Origin: Liberibacter brunswickensis
Lineage (GTDB): Bacteria > Pseudomonadota > Alphaproteobacteria > Rhizobiales > Rhizobiaceae
Assembly (NCBI RefSeq): GCF_036858155.1
Contig: NZ_JAAEJX010000001.1
Location: 44,673-108,672 of the forward strand
DNA: 64,000 nucleotides
Reading direction: 5' to 3'
The notes below the pieces were generated by a model. The model saw only the letters and a list, made by a program, of their open reading frames with translations. It was not told the DNA's origin and did no database searches. The first letter of the stretch is position 1; every line of letters starts with the position of its first letter. The translations under genes and the position numbers were made by a program. This document shows positions 48,191-57,744 of this stretch, in pieces.

Positions 48191-48501
48191 TATAGATCTT
48201 TCAATATATTTATTGGCATTATATTAAATTTTTCGTGGATCATTTATACTATTATCTTATGATATAATTTTTCTATTAAAAATTTAAATAATTAGATTAA
48301 AGATAGATATGAAAAAACTAACTATATATTTCAAGAAGATCTAAGAATATTAAATTTATACGGACTTGATAAAGAGTGATAAAATATCGTTAATTGGTAG
48401 AAGGCTATGTATGTTGTTCTTCCTTGATGTATAATCTGATATTAATTACTCGATAAAATACAACGAATGATTTTATTTTATTATGTTTTGAATTGTATAA
48501 T
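48191..48501. other. Gene-free spacer methyltransferase-lepA
   Basis: 311 bp, AT-rich, upstream of the methyltransferase gene and downstream of lepA, both on the minus strand. No ORF, RNA gene or clear terminator seen. Confidence 0.4.
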
Positions 48502-50322
48502 TTATTCGTTATTAGTTTTTAAAATAGAAATAAAAGCATTTTGGGGTATATCTACTTTTCCAAAACGACGCATACGTTTCTTCCCTTCTTTTTGTTTCTC
48601 TAATAATTTTCGTTTACGTGTTATATCTCCTCCATAGCACTTTGCTGTTACATCTTTGCGGCGTGCTTTGATTGTTTCACGGGCTATAATACGGCCTCCT
48701 ATTGATGCTTGAATTGCTATTTGAAACATTTGTTGTGGAATGAGATTTTTTAATTTTTCACATATTACGCGCCCACGTTTTTCGGATATAGATCGATGGA
48801 CTAATATGGACAAAGCATCTATTGTCTCATTATTTACCAGGATAGTTAGTTTTACTAGATCGCTATCTCTATAGTCCATTATATTGTAATCGAAAGATGC
48901 GTATCCTTTTGAAACTGATTTGAGACGATCGTAAAAATCAAAGATGACTTCATTGAGGGGAAGTTCGTATACTAAGATTGCTCGATTACCCGTTTGACTC
49001 ATGTCAGTTTGTATTCCACGTCTTTCTTGGCATATTTTAAGAATAGATCCTAGATATTCGCTTGGTGTTATGATGGTTACTTTAATCCAAGGTTCTCTTA
49101 ATTCAGCAATTTTAGTTGCATCTGGCATATCAGTTGGATTGCTTATTTCTAGCATGTTGCCATCACGCATGTATAGTTGGTATATAACAGATGGAGAAGT
49201 GCCTATGAGGTCTAAGTTGAATTCTCTTTCTAATCTTTCTTGAATGATTTCTAGATGGAGTAGACCTAGAAATCCGCATCTAAAGCCAAATCCTAATGCT
49301 GTGGAATTTTCTAATTCAAAAGAAAAAGATGCATCGTTAAGTCTTAACTTATTTATAGCTGTTCTTAAATTTTCAAATTGTGTTGCATCGACGGGAAAAA
49401 TTCCACAAAAAACAACAGGTTGTATTGGTTTAAGCCCTGGTAAGGCGGAAGAAGTCGGCATATTGTCGTCGGTTATGGTATCGCCAACGCGTGTATGTGA
49501 TACTTCTTTGATAGAGGCTATCATTACTCCTATCTCTCCAGGATATAATGTTTCGATATCTATCATTTTAGGTGTTAAAATGCCAATTCGTTCTACTTGG
49601 TATTTTGCATTGGTTCCCATTAATCTTATTGATTGCCCTTTAGTTAGTTGCCCGTTTATAATTCTAACTAAAACCATGACGCCAAGGTAGCTATTATACC
49701 AGCTATCGATGAGTAAGGCTTTGAGTGGAGAATTAACTCCTTCTGGATTTATAGGAGATGGTAATTTTTTCACAATCTTTTCTAGAAGTAATGGTATTCC
49801 TTCTCCTGTTTTTGCTGAGATAATTAGGGCGTCTTCTGTACTAATGCCAATTGTTTCTTCAATTTGTTTTTTTACACGATCTGGATCTGCTGATGGAAGA
49901 TCTGCCTTATTGAGAACTGTTATAATTTCATGATTATTCTCGATAGCTTGGTAGACATTTGCAAGAGTCTGCGCTTCTACTCCTTGACTTGCATCTACAA
50001 CTAGAAGAGATCCTTCGCATGCCGAAAGAGATCTAGAAACCTCATATGTAAAATCCACGTGACCTGGAGTATCAATTAGATTTAGTTGATAATTTTGGTT
50101 GTCTTCGCTCGTATAATTGAGGCGAACTGTCTGCGCTTTAATTGTTATCCCTCTTTCACGTTCTATATCCATATTATCAAGGACTTGAGAGGACATTTCA
50201 CGTTCGGTAAGTCCTTTACAATATTGAATGAATCGATCTGCAAGCGTTGATTTTCCATGGTCAATATGAGCTACTATGGAAAAATTACGTATTCTTGATA
50301 GGGGAGTGCTTTTTTTCTTCAT
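48502..50322 (-). CDS. lepA: Elongation factor 4 (LepA)
   Basis: Translational GTPase that acts on stalled or misassembled ribosomes. The G1 motif is in VAHIDHGKST, G3 in DTPGHVDF and G4 in VLNKADLP. The LepA-specific C-terminal domain reads RETIKARRKDVTAKCYGGD, then KRKLLEKQKEGKKRMR. Start ATG 50322 gives 606 residues, the family length. The longer frame to 50349 adds nine unlikely residues. It is divergent from infC. Confidence 0.95.
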   Translation of the reverse strand: MKKKSTPLSRIRNFSIVAHIDHGKSTLADRFIQYCKGLTEREMSSQVLDNMDIERERGITIKAQTVRLNYTSEDNQNYQLNLIDTPGHVDFTYEVSRSLSACEGSLLVVDASQGVEAQTLANVYQAIENNHEIITVLNKADLPSADPDRVKKQIEETIGISTEDALIISAKTGEGIPLLLEKIVKKLPSPINPEGVNSPLKALLIDSWYNSYLGVMVLVRIINGQLTKGQSIRLMGTNAKYQVERIGILTPKMIDIETLYPGEIGVMIASIKEVSHTRVGDTITDDNMPTSSALPGLKPIQPVVFCGIFPVDATQFENLRTAINKLRLNDASFSFELENSTALGFGFRCGFLGLLHLEIIQERLEREFNLDLIGTSPSVIYQLYMRDGNMLEISNPTDMPDATKIAELREPWIKVTIITPSEYLGSILKICQERRGIQTDMSQTGNRAILVYELPLNEVIFDFYDRLKSVSKGYASFDYNIMDYRDSDLVKLTILVNNETIDALSILVHRSISEKRGRVICEKLKNLIPQQMFQIAIQASIGGRIIARETIKARRKDVTAKCYGGDITRKRKLLEKQKEGKKRMRRFGKVDIPQNAFISILKTNNE

Positions 50323-50510
50323 TCTATATTTATAGCAATAGATTATCATTGTCGCAAAAGAAAAAAGTTATAGTTCTCAAATTTTATGCCAAATTCAAGT
50401 TTTGATAATTTACAAGATATTTTATGGGAAGATTATTGATATAATATCATAAACATTTTTTGGATTGGTATGTTATTCGTTGTTTTGGGTATTAAAGTAA
50501 TAAAATATTC

Positions 50511-50539
50511 TTGACTAAAAGATATAGTTGCTGCATGTT
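50511..50539 (+). promoter_or_regulatory. Possible infC promoter
   Basis: TTGACT at 50511-50516, a 17-bp spacer and CATGTT at 50534-50539. The -35 element is good and the -10 poor (3 of 6). It is located 31 bp before the infC ATG. Confidence 0.35.
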
Positions 50540-50570
50540 AGTGGTTAGTTTTGTTTATTAAAAGGGTAAT

Positions 50571-51137
50571 ATGGCGATTCGCAAGGTATTTAGGTCATCC
50601 AAAGTAGATGTAAGTTCCAAGGATAATTATCGTGTTAACGATGACGTGTTATTGCATAATCCTGAGGTTATTAAACTAATAACGTCTGATGGTAAGAATG
50701 CTAATGAGGTTAGCACTTCTGAGGCTTTGAAGATGGCTAGAGAAGCTGATTTAGATTTAGTTGAGGTTGATTCTTCGGTAAATCCTCCTATATGTAAAAT
50801 ACTTGACTTGCAGAAGTTGAAATATACTATACAGAAGAATGCGGCAGATGCGCGTAAAAAGCAGAAGAGTACTGGAATAAAGGAAGTAAAGATTCGTCCT
50901 GTTATTAATGATCGTGATTTGCAAGTTAAAATTAAAGCTATAGATGGGTTTTTGAGAGATGGTTGTAAGGTTAAGCTTCTTGTAAAATTTCGTGGCCGTG
51001 AGATAATGCATCATGATTTAGGTATAAAAATTTTAGAAGATATAAAGAAGCATGTTGGTGATATATCTAGGATTGATTGTGAGCCTAAATTAGAAGGTCG
51101 GCAGATGATTATGATTTTATCTTCGAAGTGTATTTAG
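50571..51137 (+). CDS. infC: Translation initiation factor IF-3
   Basis: Binds the 30S subunit, blocks premature joining and proofreads start codons. The N-domain (DLDLVEVDSSVNPPICKILD) connects by a lysine-rich helix to the C-domain (KIRPVINDRDLQVKIKAIDG and EGRQMIMILS). The length is 188 residues. Many bacteria start infC with AUU for autoregulation; here an ordinary ATG preceded by AAAGGGT fits best, so that control may be absent. It is first in infC-rpmI-rplT-pheS-pheT. Confidence 0.95.
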   Translation: MAIRKVFRSSKVDVSSKDNYRVNDDVLLHNPEVIKLITSDGKNANEVSTSEALKMAREADLDLVEVDSSVNPPICKILDLQKLKYTIQKNAADARKKQKSTGIKEVKIRPVINDRDLQVKIKAIDGFLRDGCKVKLLVKFRGREIMHHDLGIKILEDIKKHVGDISRIDCEPKLEGRQMIMILSSKCI

Positions 51138-51157
51138 TCTATTTTATCTGTATTTGC

Positions 51158-51186
51158 TTGACTATTTTTCTTAATTTGTGTATTTT
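51158..51186 (+). promoter_or_regulatory. Likely rpmI-rplT promoter
   Basis: TTGACT at 51158-51163, a 17-bp spacer, and TATTTT at 51181-51186 (4 of 6), 65 bp before the rpmI ATG. It lies in the infC-rpmI gap and would allow ribosomal proteins L35 and L20 to be made apart from IF-3. Confidence 0.45.
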
Positions 51187-51251
51187 CGGGGGGTGTTGTA
51201 GCCGTTCGTTCTAGTGCATTTTATGTTTTTGTTTTGATGTTGAGGTGATAA

Positions 51252-51455
51252 ATGCCTAAAATGAAGACTAATTCTTCTTCTAAGAAGCGTTTTAGTATTA
51301 CTGCTAGCGGAAAAGTTAGAGCTCAGGCTGCTGGAAAGCGTCATGGGATGATAAAGAAAACGAATAAGTTTATTCGCAACGCACGTGGTGTTATGGTTTT
51401 AGCGTCGGCTGACGCAAAGAAGGTTGTAAAGAATTATCTTCCTAATGGTATTTAG
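51252..51455 (+). CDS. rpmI: 50S ribosomal protein L35
   Basis: Basic protein of 67 residues. The family signature runs from MPKMKTNSSSKKRFSITASG to the middle KRHGMIKKTNKFIRNARG. It sits immediately upstream of rplT. A GAGGTGAT element precedes the ATG. Confidence 0.97.
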   Translation: MPKMKTNSSSKKRFSITASGKVRAQAAGKRHGMIKKTNKFIRNARGVMVLASADAKKVVKNYLPNGI

Positions 51456-51498
51456 TTCTTTCAAGGAAGATGTTAAGTATTTTTGAGGTGATGAGATA

Positions 51499-51903
51499 AT
51501 GGCTCGTGTTAAAAGAGGCGTCGTTTCTAACGCTAAACATAAAAAAGTTTTGAAGCTTGCTAAAGGATTCTATGGTCGTCGCAAGAATACCATACGTGTC
51601 GCAAAGGATGCGGTAGATCGTTCTAGGCAGTATGCTTATCGTGATCGTAGGGTTAAAAAACGTGATTTTAGATCTCTATGGATTCAGCGTATTAATGCTG
51701 CTGTTCGCCAGTATGATTTAAAATATTCTGACTTTATTGGTGGATTGAAGAAGGCAGGAATTAAAATTAATCGTAAGGTCCTTTCGGAGCTTGCCATAGA
51801 TCAAAAACAATATTTTGAAAAAATCGTTTATTTTTATAAAAATAGTAGCGTTGAGAAAGATGTTATTGCCTCCGATCCTGACTTGTTGCTAAAAACAGCT
51901 TAG
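51499..51903 (+). CDS. rplT: 50S ribosomal protein L20
   Basis: Essential assembly protein for the large subunit, 134 residues. A long basic N-terminal helix (KLAKGFYGRRKNTIRVAK) precedes the globular domain (RDFRSLWIQRINAAVRQYDL). It follows rpmI by 43 bp and has GAGGTGATG before the ATG. In some bacteria L20 represses this operon through the leader; no pseudoknot could be identified by eye here. Confidence 0.97.
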   Translation: MARVKRGVVSNAKHKKVLKLAKGFYGRRKNTIRVAKDAVDRSRQYAYRDRRVKKRDFRSLWIQRINAAVRQYDLKYSDFIGGLKKAGIKINRKVLSELAIDQKQYFEKIVYFYKNSSVEKDVIASDPDLLLKTA

Positions 51904-52023
51904 TATTTTGGGGAAAATATTTTGTTGACGTTTTGCTTTATCGTATTAGCTTTCCATTTTTTATAATTTGGTTTATTCTCCCCATTATTGTAATTGATCT
52001 TTGATAATTTATAGTGATGTTGG

Positions 52024-53124
52024 ATGACTAAATCTGATTGTTTTGAAAATGATATTAAGAAGTTGATGTCGTGTATTTGCGATTCTATCGAATCTGCTAA
52101 TGATATGGGTTCTCTTGACTCTATTCGTGTTTCGGCATTGGGTAGGAAGGGGTCTATATCTTCTCTTTTAAGAAATCTAAAAAATTTAGATTCAGAGCAG
52201 ATTCGCTCTAAAGGGTCTATCCTGAATAAATTGAAAATTGATATTTCTGATAGGATATCTTCTCGTAAGGAGATTATACGTAATCGGTTAATTTCTGAGC
52301 AGATATCGTCTCAATCTATTGATGTTTCTTTGCCGGTTTTCCCTTCTCCGTGTTATAGAGGAAGGATTCATCCTCTGACGCAAGTTATTGATGAAGTAAC
52401 TTGTATTTTTAGAGATATGGGTTTCGCAGTAGAAGAGGGGTCTGATATTGAGACTGACTACTATAATTTTACCGCATTGAACTTTCCAGATGGACATCCT
52501 GCTAGGCAGATGCATGATACTTTTTTCATGCCAGGAACTGTGGAAGGTAAGAATAAATTATTGCGTACGCATACTTCTCCAGTTCAAATACGTCTTATGG
52601 AGTCTCGAGAGCTGCCGATCAAGGTTATTATTCCTGGTAAAACTTATCGTAGGGATTCCGATGCTACTCATTCTCCAATGTTTCATCAGTTAGAGGGTTT
52701 GCTGATTAGTAAATCTGCTAATATTTCGAATCTCCGTTGGGTTTTAGAATCTTTTTGTAAAGCTTTTTTTGAGGTAAATTCGGTCGAAATGATTTTTCGT
52801 CCTTCTTTCTTCCCTTTTACAGAGCCTTCTTTTGAAGTAGACATTCGGTATAGTCGTTCAGGCAATATAATAAATTTTGGTCAAGGGGATAATTGGCTTG
52901 AAATTTTAGGATGTGGTATGGTTGATCCTAGAGTTTTGCGTGGTGTCGGAATTGATCCGGATATTTATCAAGGATTTGCTTGGGGGATGGGTCTTGAGCG
53001 TATAGCGATGCTCAAATATGGTATGTCTGATGTGCGTGATTTTTTTGAATCTGATATACGATGGATTGAGCATTATGGTTTCAATCCTCTTGATATACCT
53101 CCTTTGTTTTCTAGCTCAAAATAA
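52024..53124 (+). CDS. pheS: Phenylalanine-tRNA ligase alpha subunit
   Basis: Catalytic subunit, 366 residues. An N-terminal coiled coil leads to the class II core with motif 2 (LRTHTSPVQIRLME, FHQLEG) and motif 3 (GMGLERIAMLKYG). The specificity segment RPSFFPFTEPSFEVD is present. The ATG has a weak ribosome-binding site. It is followed after 12 bp by pheT. Confidence 0.96.
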   Translation: MTKSDCFENDIKKLMSCICDSIESANDMGSLDSIRVSALGRKGSISSLLRNLKNLDSEQIRSKGSILNKLKIDISDRISSRKEIIRNRLISEQISSQSIDVSLPVFPSPCYRGRIHPLTQVIDEVTCIFRDMGFAVEEGSDIETDYYNFTALNFPDGHPARQMHDTFFMPGTVEGKNKLLRTHTSPVQIRLMESRELPIKVIIPGKTYRRDSDATHSPMFHQLEGLLISKSANISNLRWVLESFCKAFFEVNSVEMIFRPSFFPFTEPSFEVDIRYSRSGNIINFGQGDNWLEILGCGMVDPRVLRGVGIDPDIYQGFAWGMGLERIAMLKYGMSDVRDFFESDIRWIEHYGFNPLDIPPLFSSSK

Positions 53125-53136
53125 GGATAATTTTCT

Positions 53137-55557
53137 GTGAAATTTACATTGTCTTGGTTAAAAGACCATCTTGATACAGATGCTAACCTTGAAACAATAT
53201 GCAATAAATTAACTTCTATTGGTCTTGAAATTGAAAAAATTGATGACCGCGTTTCTTTATATTCTTTTACGATAGTGAAAATATTATCTGTGGAGCGTGT
53301 TGATGATTCAGATAAACTTTTTATACTTCAAATAGATGCTGGTAGAGAAGAGGCCGTTCAAGTTGTTTGTGGTGCTCCTAATGTTCGTGTTGGATTATTA
53401 GGAGTATGGGCTCCTCCTAGTAGCTGTATTCCAGAAAATAACATGAAGATTAATGTTAGCAAGATTCGTGGTATAAAAAGTATAGGCATGATGTGCTCTG
53501 AGAAAGAATTGATGCTTTCTAATAATTGTGATGGTATAATGGAATTGCCTGACGATGCTCCTATAGGAGGAAAATTAATCGATTATTTGAGCCTTGATGA
53601 TCCAATTATTGATATTTCGTTGCTTCCTAATCGTTCTGATTGTACTGGTGTGCGTGGTATTGCATTTGATTTGGCTGCTACTGGTTTGGGAAAATTAAAA
53701 GATCTTAATAGTCCTATCGTTTCCACATTTGGATCTATCCCATTAAAGATTAAATTGGATCTAGATGATCCAAATTTATGTCAGGGATTTGCAATGTGTT
53801 TTATTAAGGGTATATGCAATGATGTTGTTTCTCCTATTTGGATGCGTCGAAGATTAGAAGCTGCTGGATTGCGTTCCATCAATATTGTTGTTGATATCAC
53901 AAATTACATTTCTTTAGATCGAGGACATCCGTCTCATGTTTTTGATGCTTCTAAATTATCTGGTGACATTACAATTCGTCGTGCTCGTAAAGGAGAAAAG
54001 ATCCTCACTATTAACGATAAAGAGTATGATCTTTCTCCTGATAATGTGGTAATTGCATCAGATGATTATGTCGAATCCATCGCTGGGATTATAGGTGGAA
54101 AGCGCACTTCTTGTGATCATAATACCAAAGATATTTTACTTGAATTTGCTTTATGGGATACACTTAATATAGCTCGTTCTGGGCAGCTTTTAGGTATTAA
54201 TACTGATTCTAGATATCGTTTCGAGCGTGGAGTTGATCCTCAAGGTATGATTCCTCTGATTGAGCATGCTGTATCATTAATACTTTCTTTATGTGGTGGA
54301 GTAGCTTCTGGTATTTATATCGCAAAGAATGAAGAATATAAACCGCATAAGATTGTGTTTGTAAATTCCGAAGTTAAACGACTTTCAGGTGTAGATGTCC
54401 CTGTCAAAGATAGTTTGTGTATTTTAGAAAAATTAGGTTTTTCTATTGAGGAAGAGGATGGCCAGTTCATAGTTTCTGTTCCTTCCTGGCGAAGAGATAT
54501 AGAAGAAAAAGCTGATTTAGTAGAAGAAATTTTGAGAATTTATGGTGTAGATCGGATAAAAAGTGAACCTCTTTATACTTCTGTGGAGGAAAAAACAAGT
54601 TTACCGTTGCAACATACTAGAATTAGTTATGCTAAGAGAGTTCTTGCTTCTCGTGCTATGATGGAAATGATTACTTGGTCTTTTATTTCTAAAAAGAGTT
54701 CAGTCCTTTTTGGGGGAGGTAATCCTGATTTAGAGATTCTAAATTCTATTTCTACAGAAATGTCTGATATGCGTCCCTCTATATTCCCTGGTTTATTTAG
54801 TGTAGTTAGATCTAATATTGATCGCTCTATTCCAGATCTTGCGATATTTGAGGTGTCTCATATTTATGAAAATGATACGCCTGAAGGGCAGAAGTGTATG
54901 GCCGTAGGTGTTAGAAAGGGAACTGCTTGTATTGAAGGGATTGGAAGATTTTGGTTTGAAAAATCTGGTAAAAGATCTAGAAATGTAGATGTATTTGATG
55001 CTAAAGCGGATGCGTTAGCTGTAATTGAGCCTTTTGTTTCAATCGATTCTGTTCATATTGAAAAAGTCTCCCCTTCTTGGTATCATCCAGGTCGTTCTGG
55101 AATGATTAAATTAGGTAAAACAGTATTGGGATATTTTGGAGAATTTCATCCTAAAATTCTGGATTTTTTCGGGTTATCTAATCCTATCTGTGGTTTTGAG
55201 GTTTATATTGATTCTATACCAATTTCTCAGAAGAAACATACAAATACTAAGGATATGCTACATCTTCCTTCTTTGCATCCAGTTAAGCGTGATTTTTCTT
55301 TTATAGTAGATCGATCTACTCCTGTTAGTATTTTGGTTGATGTAATTAAAAATGTTGATTGTAACGTAATAGTTGATGTTAGGGTTTTTGATGTTTTTGA
55401 AGGAGAACTACTAGAAAAAGATAAAAAATCTGTTGCGATTGAGGTTTTAATTCAGCCTTTGAAAAAAGCTTTTCGTGATGATGATGTTCAGGCATTGATG
55501 GATCGTATAATAAAAAATGTTTCTAAAAGAACTAATGCGGTTTTGCGTTCTTCTTAG
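53137..55557 (+). CDS. pheT: Phenylalanine-tRNA ligase beta subunit
   Basis: Structural and editing subunit, 806 residues. The domains in order are an EMAP-type tRNA-binding fold (about 40-150; VVCGAPNVRVGLLG), B3/B4 editing (about 210-400), B5 (about 400-475; VDLVEEILRIYG nearby), the catalytic-like core, and a C-terminal FDX-ACB anticodon domain (PSLHPVKRDFSFIVDRSTPV). It starts with GTG at 53137 and is last in the operon; no clear terminator follows. Confidence 0.96.
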   Translation: MKFTLSWLKDHLDTDANLETICNKLTSIGLEIEKIDDRVSLYSFTIVKILSVERVDDSDKLFILQIDAGREEAVQVVCGAPNVRVGLLGVWAPPSSCIPENNMKINVSKIRGIKSIGMMCSEKELMLSNNCDGIMELPDDAPIGGKLIDYLSLDDPIIDISLLPNRSDCTGVRGIAFDLAATGLGKLKDLNSPIVSTFGSIPLKIKLDLDDPNLCQGFAMCFIKGICNDVVSPIWMRRRLEAAGLRSINIVVDITNYISLDRGHPSHVFDASKLSGDITIRRARKGEKILTINDKEYDLSPDNVVIASDDYVESIAGIIGGKRTSCDHNTKDILLEFALWDTLNIARSGQLLGINTDSRYRFERGVDPQGMIPLIEHAVSLILSLCGGVASGIYIAKNEEYKPHKIVFVNSEVKRLSGVDVPVKDSLCILEKLGFSIEEEDGQFIVSVPSWRRDIEEKADLVEEILRIYGVDRIKSEPLYTSVEEKTSLPLQHTRISYAKRVLASRAMMEMITWSFISKKSSVLFGGGNPDLEILNSISTEMSDMRPSIFPGLFSVVRSNIDRSIPDLAIFEVSHIYENDTPEGQKCMAVGVRKGTACIEGIGRFWFEKSGKRSRNVDVFDAKADALAVIEPFVSIDSVHIEKVSPSWYHPGRSGMIKLGKTVLGYFGEFHPKILDFFGLSNPICGFEVYIDSIPISQKKHTNTKDMLHLPSLHPVKRDFSFIVDRSTPVSILVDVIKNVDCNVIVDVRVFDVFEGELLEKDKKSVAIEVLIQPLKKAFRDDDVQALMDRIIKNVSKRTNAVLRSS

Positions 55558-56071
55558 GTGATTTTTCTTTAATACATTTATTGGTTTTAATAATCTAAGT
55601 ATTTTTTATTTAAATTATTAGTAACGCATAGTAGTGTAAAAATTACGCAATTGACTGTTGCAATTCTATACATTTACTGCATTAAATACTACGTGTTTTT
55701 TATTATATTGAATTCTGAGGTTTATCGATCCAAGCAATTTTCTTATTTGTTCATGCGTATTTAATGATGGATTTTAACATCATGTTCTATTTACTATCAT
55801 TTATTATCAAATAAAAATTAGAAATTAAATTATGCAAGAAATGAGTAATAATTATATATTAAATATTCCGCATACTATATTATTTTTAAAAAATCAATAA
55901 AGATGTGAATTAATTAAATTATTTATTGTACTTTAGTTAACTTTTACTTATGCCCATTACTAGGTTTCGTAGGATGCAGGATTTACTTTGGTTTTTTCTT
56001 TGTTTTCTGTATTGAGCATTTTGGGAAGATAATATTATCTTAGTGATTATTATATAAGTTAAGGATAAATC
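55558..56071. other. Gene-free spacer upstream of the porin gene
   Basis: 514 bp between pheT and the porin, same orientation. No ORF or tRNA. A perfect 16-bp palindrome, AAGATAATATTATCTT, lies at 56026-56041, 31 bp before the porin ATG. A TTGACT is present near 55651 without a convincing -10 element. Confidence 0.5.
56026..56041. promoter_or_regulatory. 16-bp palindrome ahead of the porin gene
   Basis: AAGATAATATTATCTT is fully self-complementary with no spacer. The position, 30 bp before the ATG and next to a -10-like TAATAT, is typical of an operator; in AT-rich DNA chance palindromes also occur. Confidence 0.3.
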
Positions 56072-57100
56072 ATGAAATTAAAAAATTTTTTTTTGGGTTC
56101 GGTTGCTGTTTTGTCGATTGTTTCCTACAGCGATTCTTTTGCGTCTGTTAGTAACACTAGGTCAGTAAATAATCGTTGTGTAGGAGGTTATAGTAGATTA
56201 GAGTCTTGGTTGCCTTGTATGAAAGTAAATGGGTCTATTTCTGGAAGAGTATTCAAGCAACATGCAAAGTCAGATGATAAACAAACATTTCCTTTAAGAG
56301 GAGAGATTGAAGCATCTTCTATGCATCCTACTAAGTTAGGTCCTATTCTTGGTTCTATGAAATGGAATGTAGAGACCTCAGATATTTTGGTGATGAAATT
56401 TGCTAATACTAATCTTCGTTCTCTTGCATTTGATCTTCCATCTGTCAAGCTTTCTTTAGATGAATTATATCTAAGTATGAGAGGAATAAAGGCAGGTCAT
56501 TATAAACCTTGGAAAGATGAAATTAATCATGCTTATAAGGCTATTGTGTATAATAAGTCTTATAATGGTTTAGATAAAATGACATCTCTTTCATATATAA
56601 ATTCTTTTCGTCATTTAAAAGCAGGTTTGTCTGCTGATCTTTTACAGAAACAAGATAATAAACAGGGCTTTGGTATTGGTTATATGGCTGCTTATAATGT
56701 TGGTAGGATGACTTCTACGATTACCGGTGGCTATGATACAGATACTAAGAAAGTGGCTGTACGCGGTAATATTAGTTCTCATATTGGTCCTCGTGGTACT
56801 GTCGATTTTGGTGCTATTTGGGCTAATGGTGCTAATTCTTATTATGATAAGTCTAAATATTCTGTTTTTGCTGGATATAAAGTTGATGTTATACGAAATG
56901 TGACAGTTGCTGCAGGAGCACAGTATTTTTGGGATGTTGATTCATTTACGGGAGATGCAGGCAAGAATTCTTGGTCTACTGGTGTTAATGCTACCTATGA
57001 TATTCAGAGGAATTTTCAAGCAGAAGCAGCCATATCTTATGAACATAATGATAAAAAAAGTGGATTTGATTTATCGCTTGGTTTGAAAAAATCTTTTTAG
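56072..57100 (+). CDS. Outer-membrane porin (Rhizobiales porin_2 type)
   Basis: The precursor has 342 residues with a signal peptide (about 1-24, LGSVAVLSIVSYSDSFA). It then shows the two-cysteine N-terminal feature of rhizobial RopA-like porins, with C36 in NRCVGGYSR and C49 in LPCMKVNGSISG. The rest alternates in amphipathic beta strands (GFGIGYMAAYNVGRM, TVAAGAQYFWDV) and ends with aromatic F (LSLGLKKSF), the signal for the BAM complex. Overall identity to any one porin is low. Strong AAGGA precedes the ATG and a terminator follows, so it is a monocistronic, probably well-expressed gene. Confidence 0.8.
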   Translation: MKLKNFFLGSVAVLSIVSYSDSFASVSNTRSVNNRCVGGYSRLESWLPCMKVNGSISGRVFKQHAKSDDKQTFPLRGEIEASSMHPTKLGPILGSMKWNVETSDILVMKFANTNLRSLAFDLPSVKLSLDELYLSMRGIKAGHYKPWKDEINHAYKAIVYNKSYNGLDKMTSLSYINSFRHLKAGLSADLLQKQDNKQGFGIGYMAAYNVGRMTSTITGGYDTDTKKVAVRGNISSHIGPRGTVDFGAIWANGANSYYDKSKYSVFAGYKVDVIRNVTVAAGAQYFWDVDSFTGDAGKNSWSTGVNATYDIQRNFQAEAAISYEHNDKKSGFDLSLGLKKSF

Positions 57101-57126
57101 TAAAAAGTATTTAATTTTTTGATTTT

Positions 57127-57165
57127 GGCGACCATATTGAGTGTGGTCGTCAATTTCTTTTTTTT
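57127..57165 (+). terminator. Rho-independent terminator of the porin gene
   Basis: CGACCA (57129-57134) pairs with TGGTCG (57144-57149), extended by G-T and A-T pairs at both ends. The hairpin is followed by a run of T bases (57154-57165). It begins about 26 bp after the porin stop. Confidence 0.85.
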
Positions 57166-57744
57166 ATATTGACTTTTATGGATTTTTAATAGAGTTTTCT
57201 ATATTTAAAATAACGGGAAATTTAATTTTAAATAGATTTATCATTTTCTTTTAATTAGCAATTATGTTGTTTCTTGCTTATTATATTTTTATAAAGAATT
57301 AATATGTCCAAATATTTTTCTTATCTCTCAAGTAAATGGTATCAAGAAGCTAATATAGTGCTGTAATAGATTAATAAAAAATATTATAACCATTCATTAA
57401 AAGTAATTTATTTCTTTCTTTAAAATCAGGGTCAATATCTTTCTGGAAAAACCTATATCATTAATTTATTAAGTACGTATTTTTAAACTAAATAACTAGT
57501 AATTATAAAATAGTTATAAAATTTATTATTTAACTTTCACATATTATGATGTACTTTTGCAAACATTTAAAATATATTTTTTAATAGTCATTTCTATTAT
57601 TGCAATTTATTATGAAGTACATTTCAAGAAATATTGTGTATTGATTAATAATAATCATATAAATAATATATTAGCATTTATATATACAATAATTTCGATA
57701 ATCTATTAAATTTGTATAATAAATTTTAGTAATATAATTAATTT
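57166..57744. other. Gene-free spacer porin-rlmE
   Basis: About 580 bp of AT-rich DNA between two convergent genes. It includes a 10-bp inverted repeat TATTTAAAAT/ATTTTAAATA (57202-57234) with a 13-bp loop and a 20-codon ATG frame at 57304 without a convincing ribosome-binding site. No RNA gene recognised. Confidence 0.4.

Noticed and set aside
49244..49690. Plus-strand ORF of 148 codons inside lepA
   Set aside because: Antisense shadow of lepA; the composition mirrors the codon bias of the real gene.
50571..50573. Non-canonical AUU start for infC, the common autoregulatory arrangement
   Set aside because: The best ribosome-binding site and the family-like N-terminus fit the ATG at 50571; no AUU start is needed.
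57202..57234. 10-bp AT-only inverted repeat in the porin-rlmE spacer
   Set aside because: Composed only of A and T in DNA of that composition and not near a gene start; probably chance.
57304..57366. 20-codon ATG frame in the porin-rlmE spacer
   Set aside because: No ribosome-binding site and too short to judge; expected by chance.
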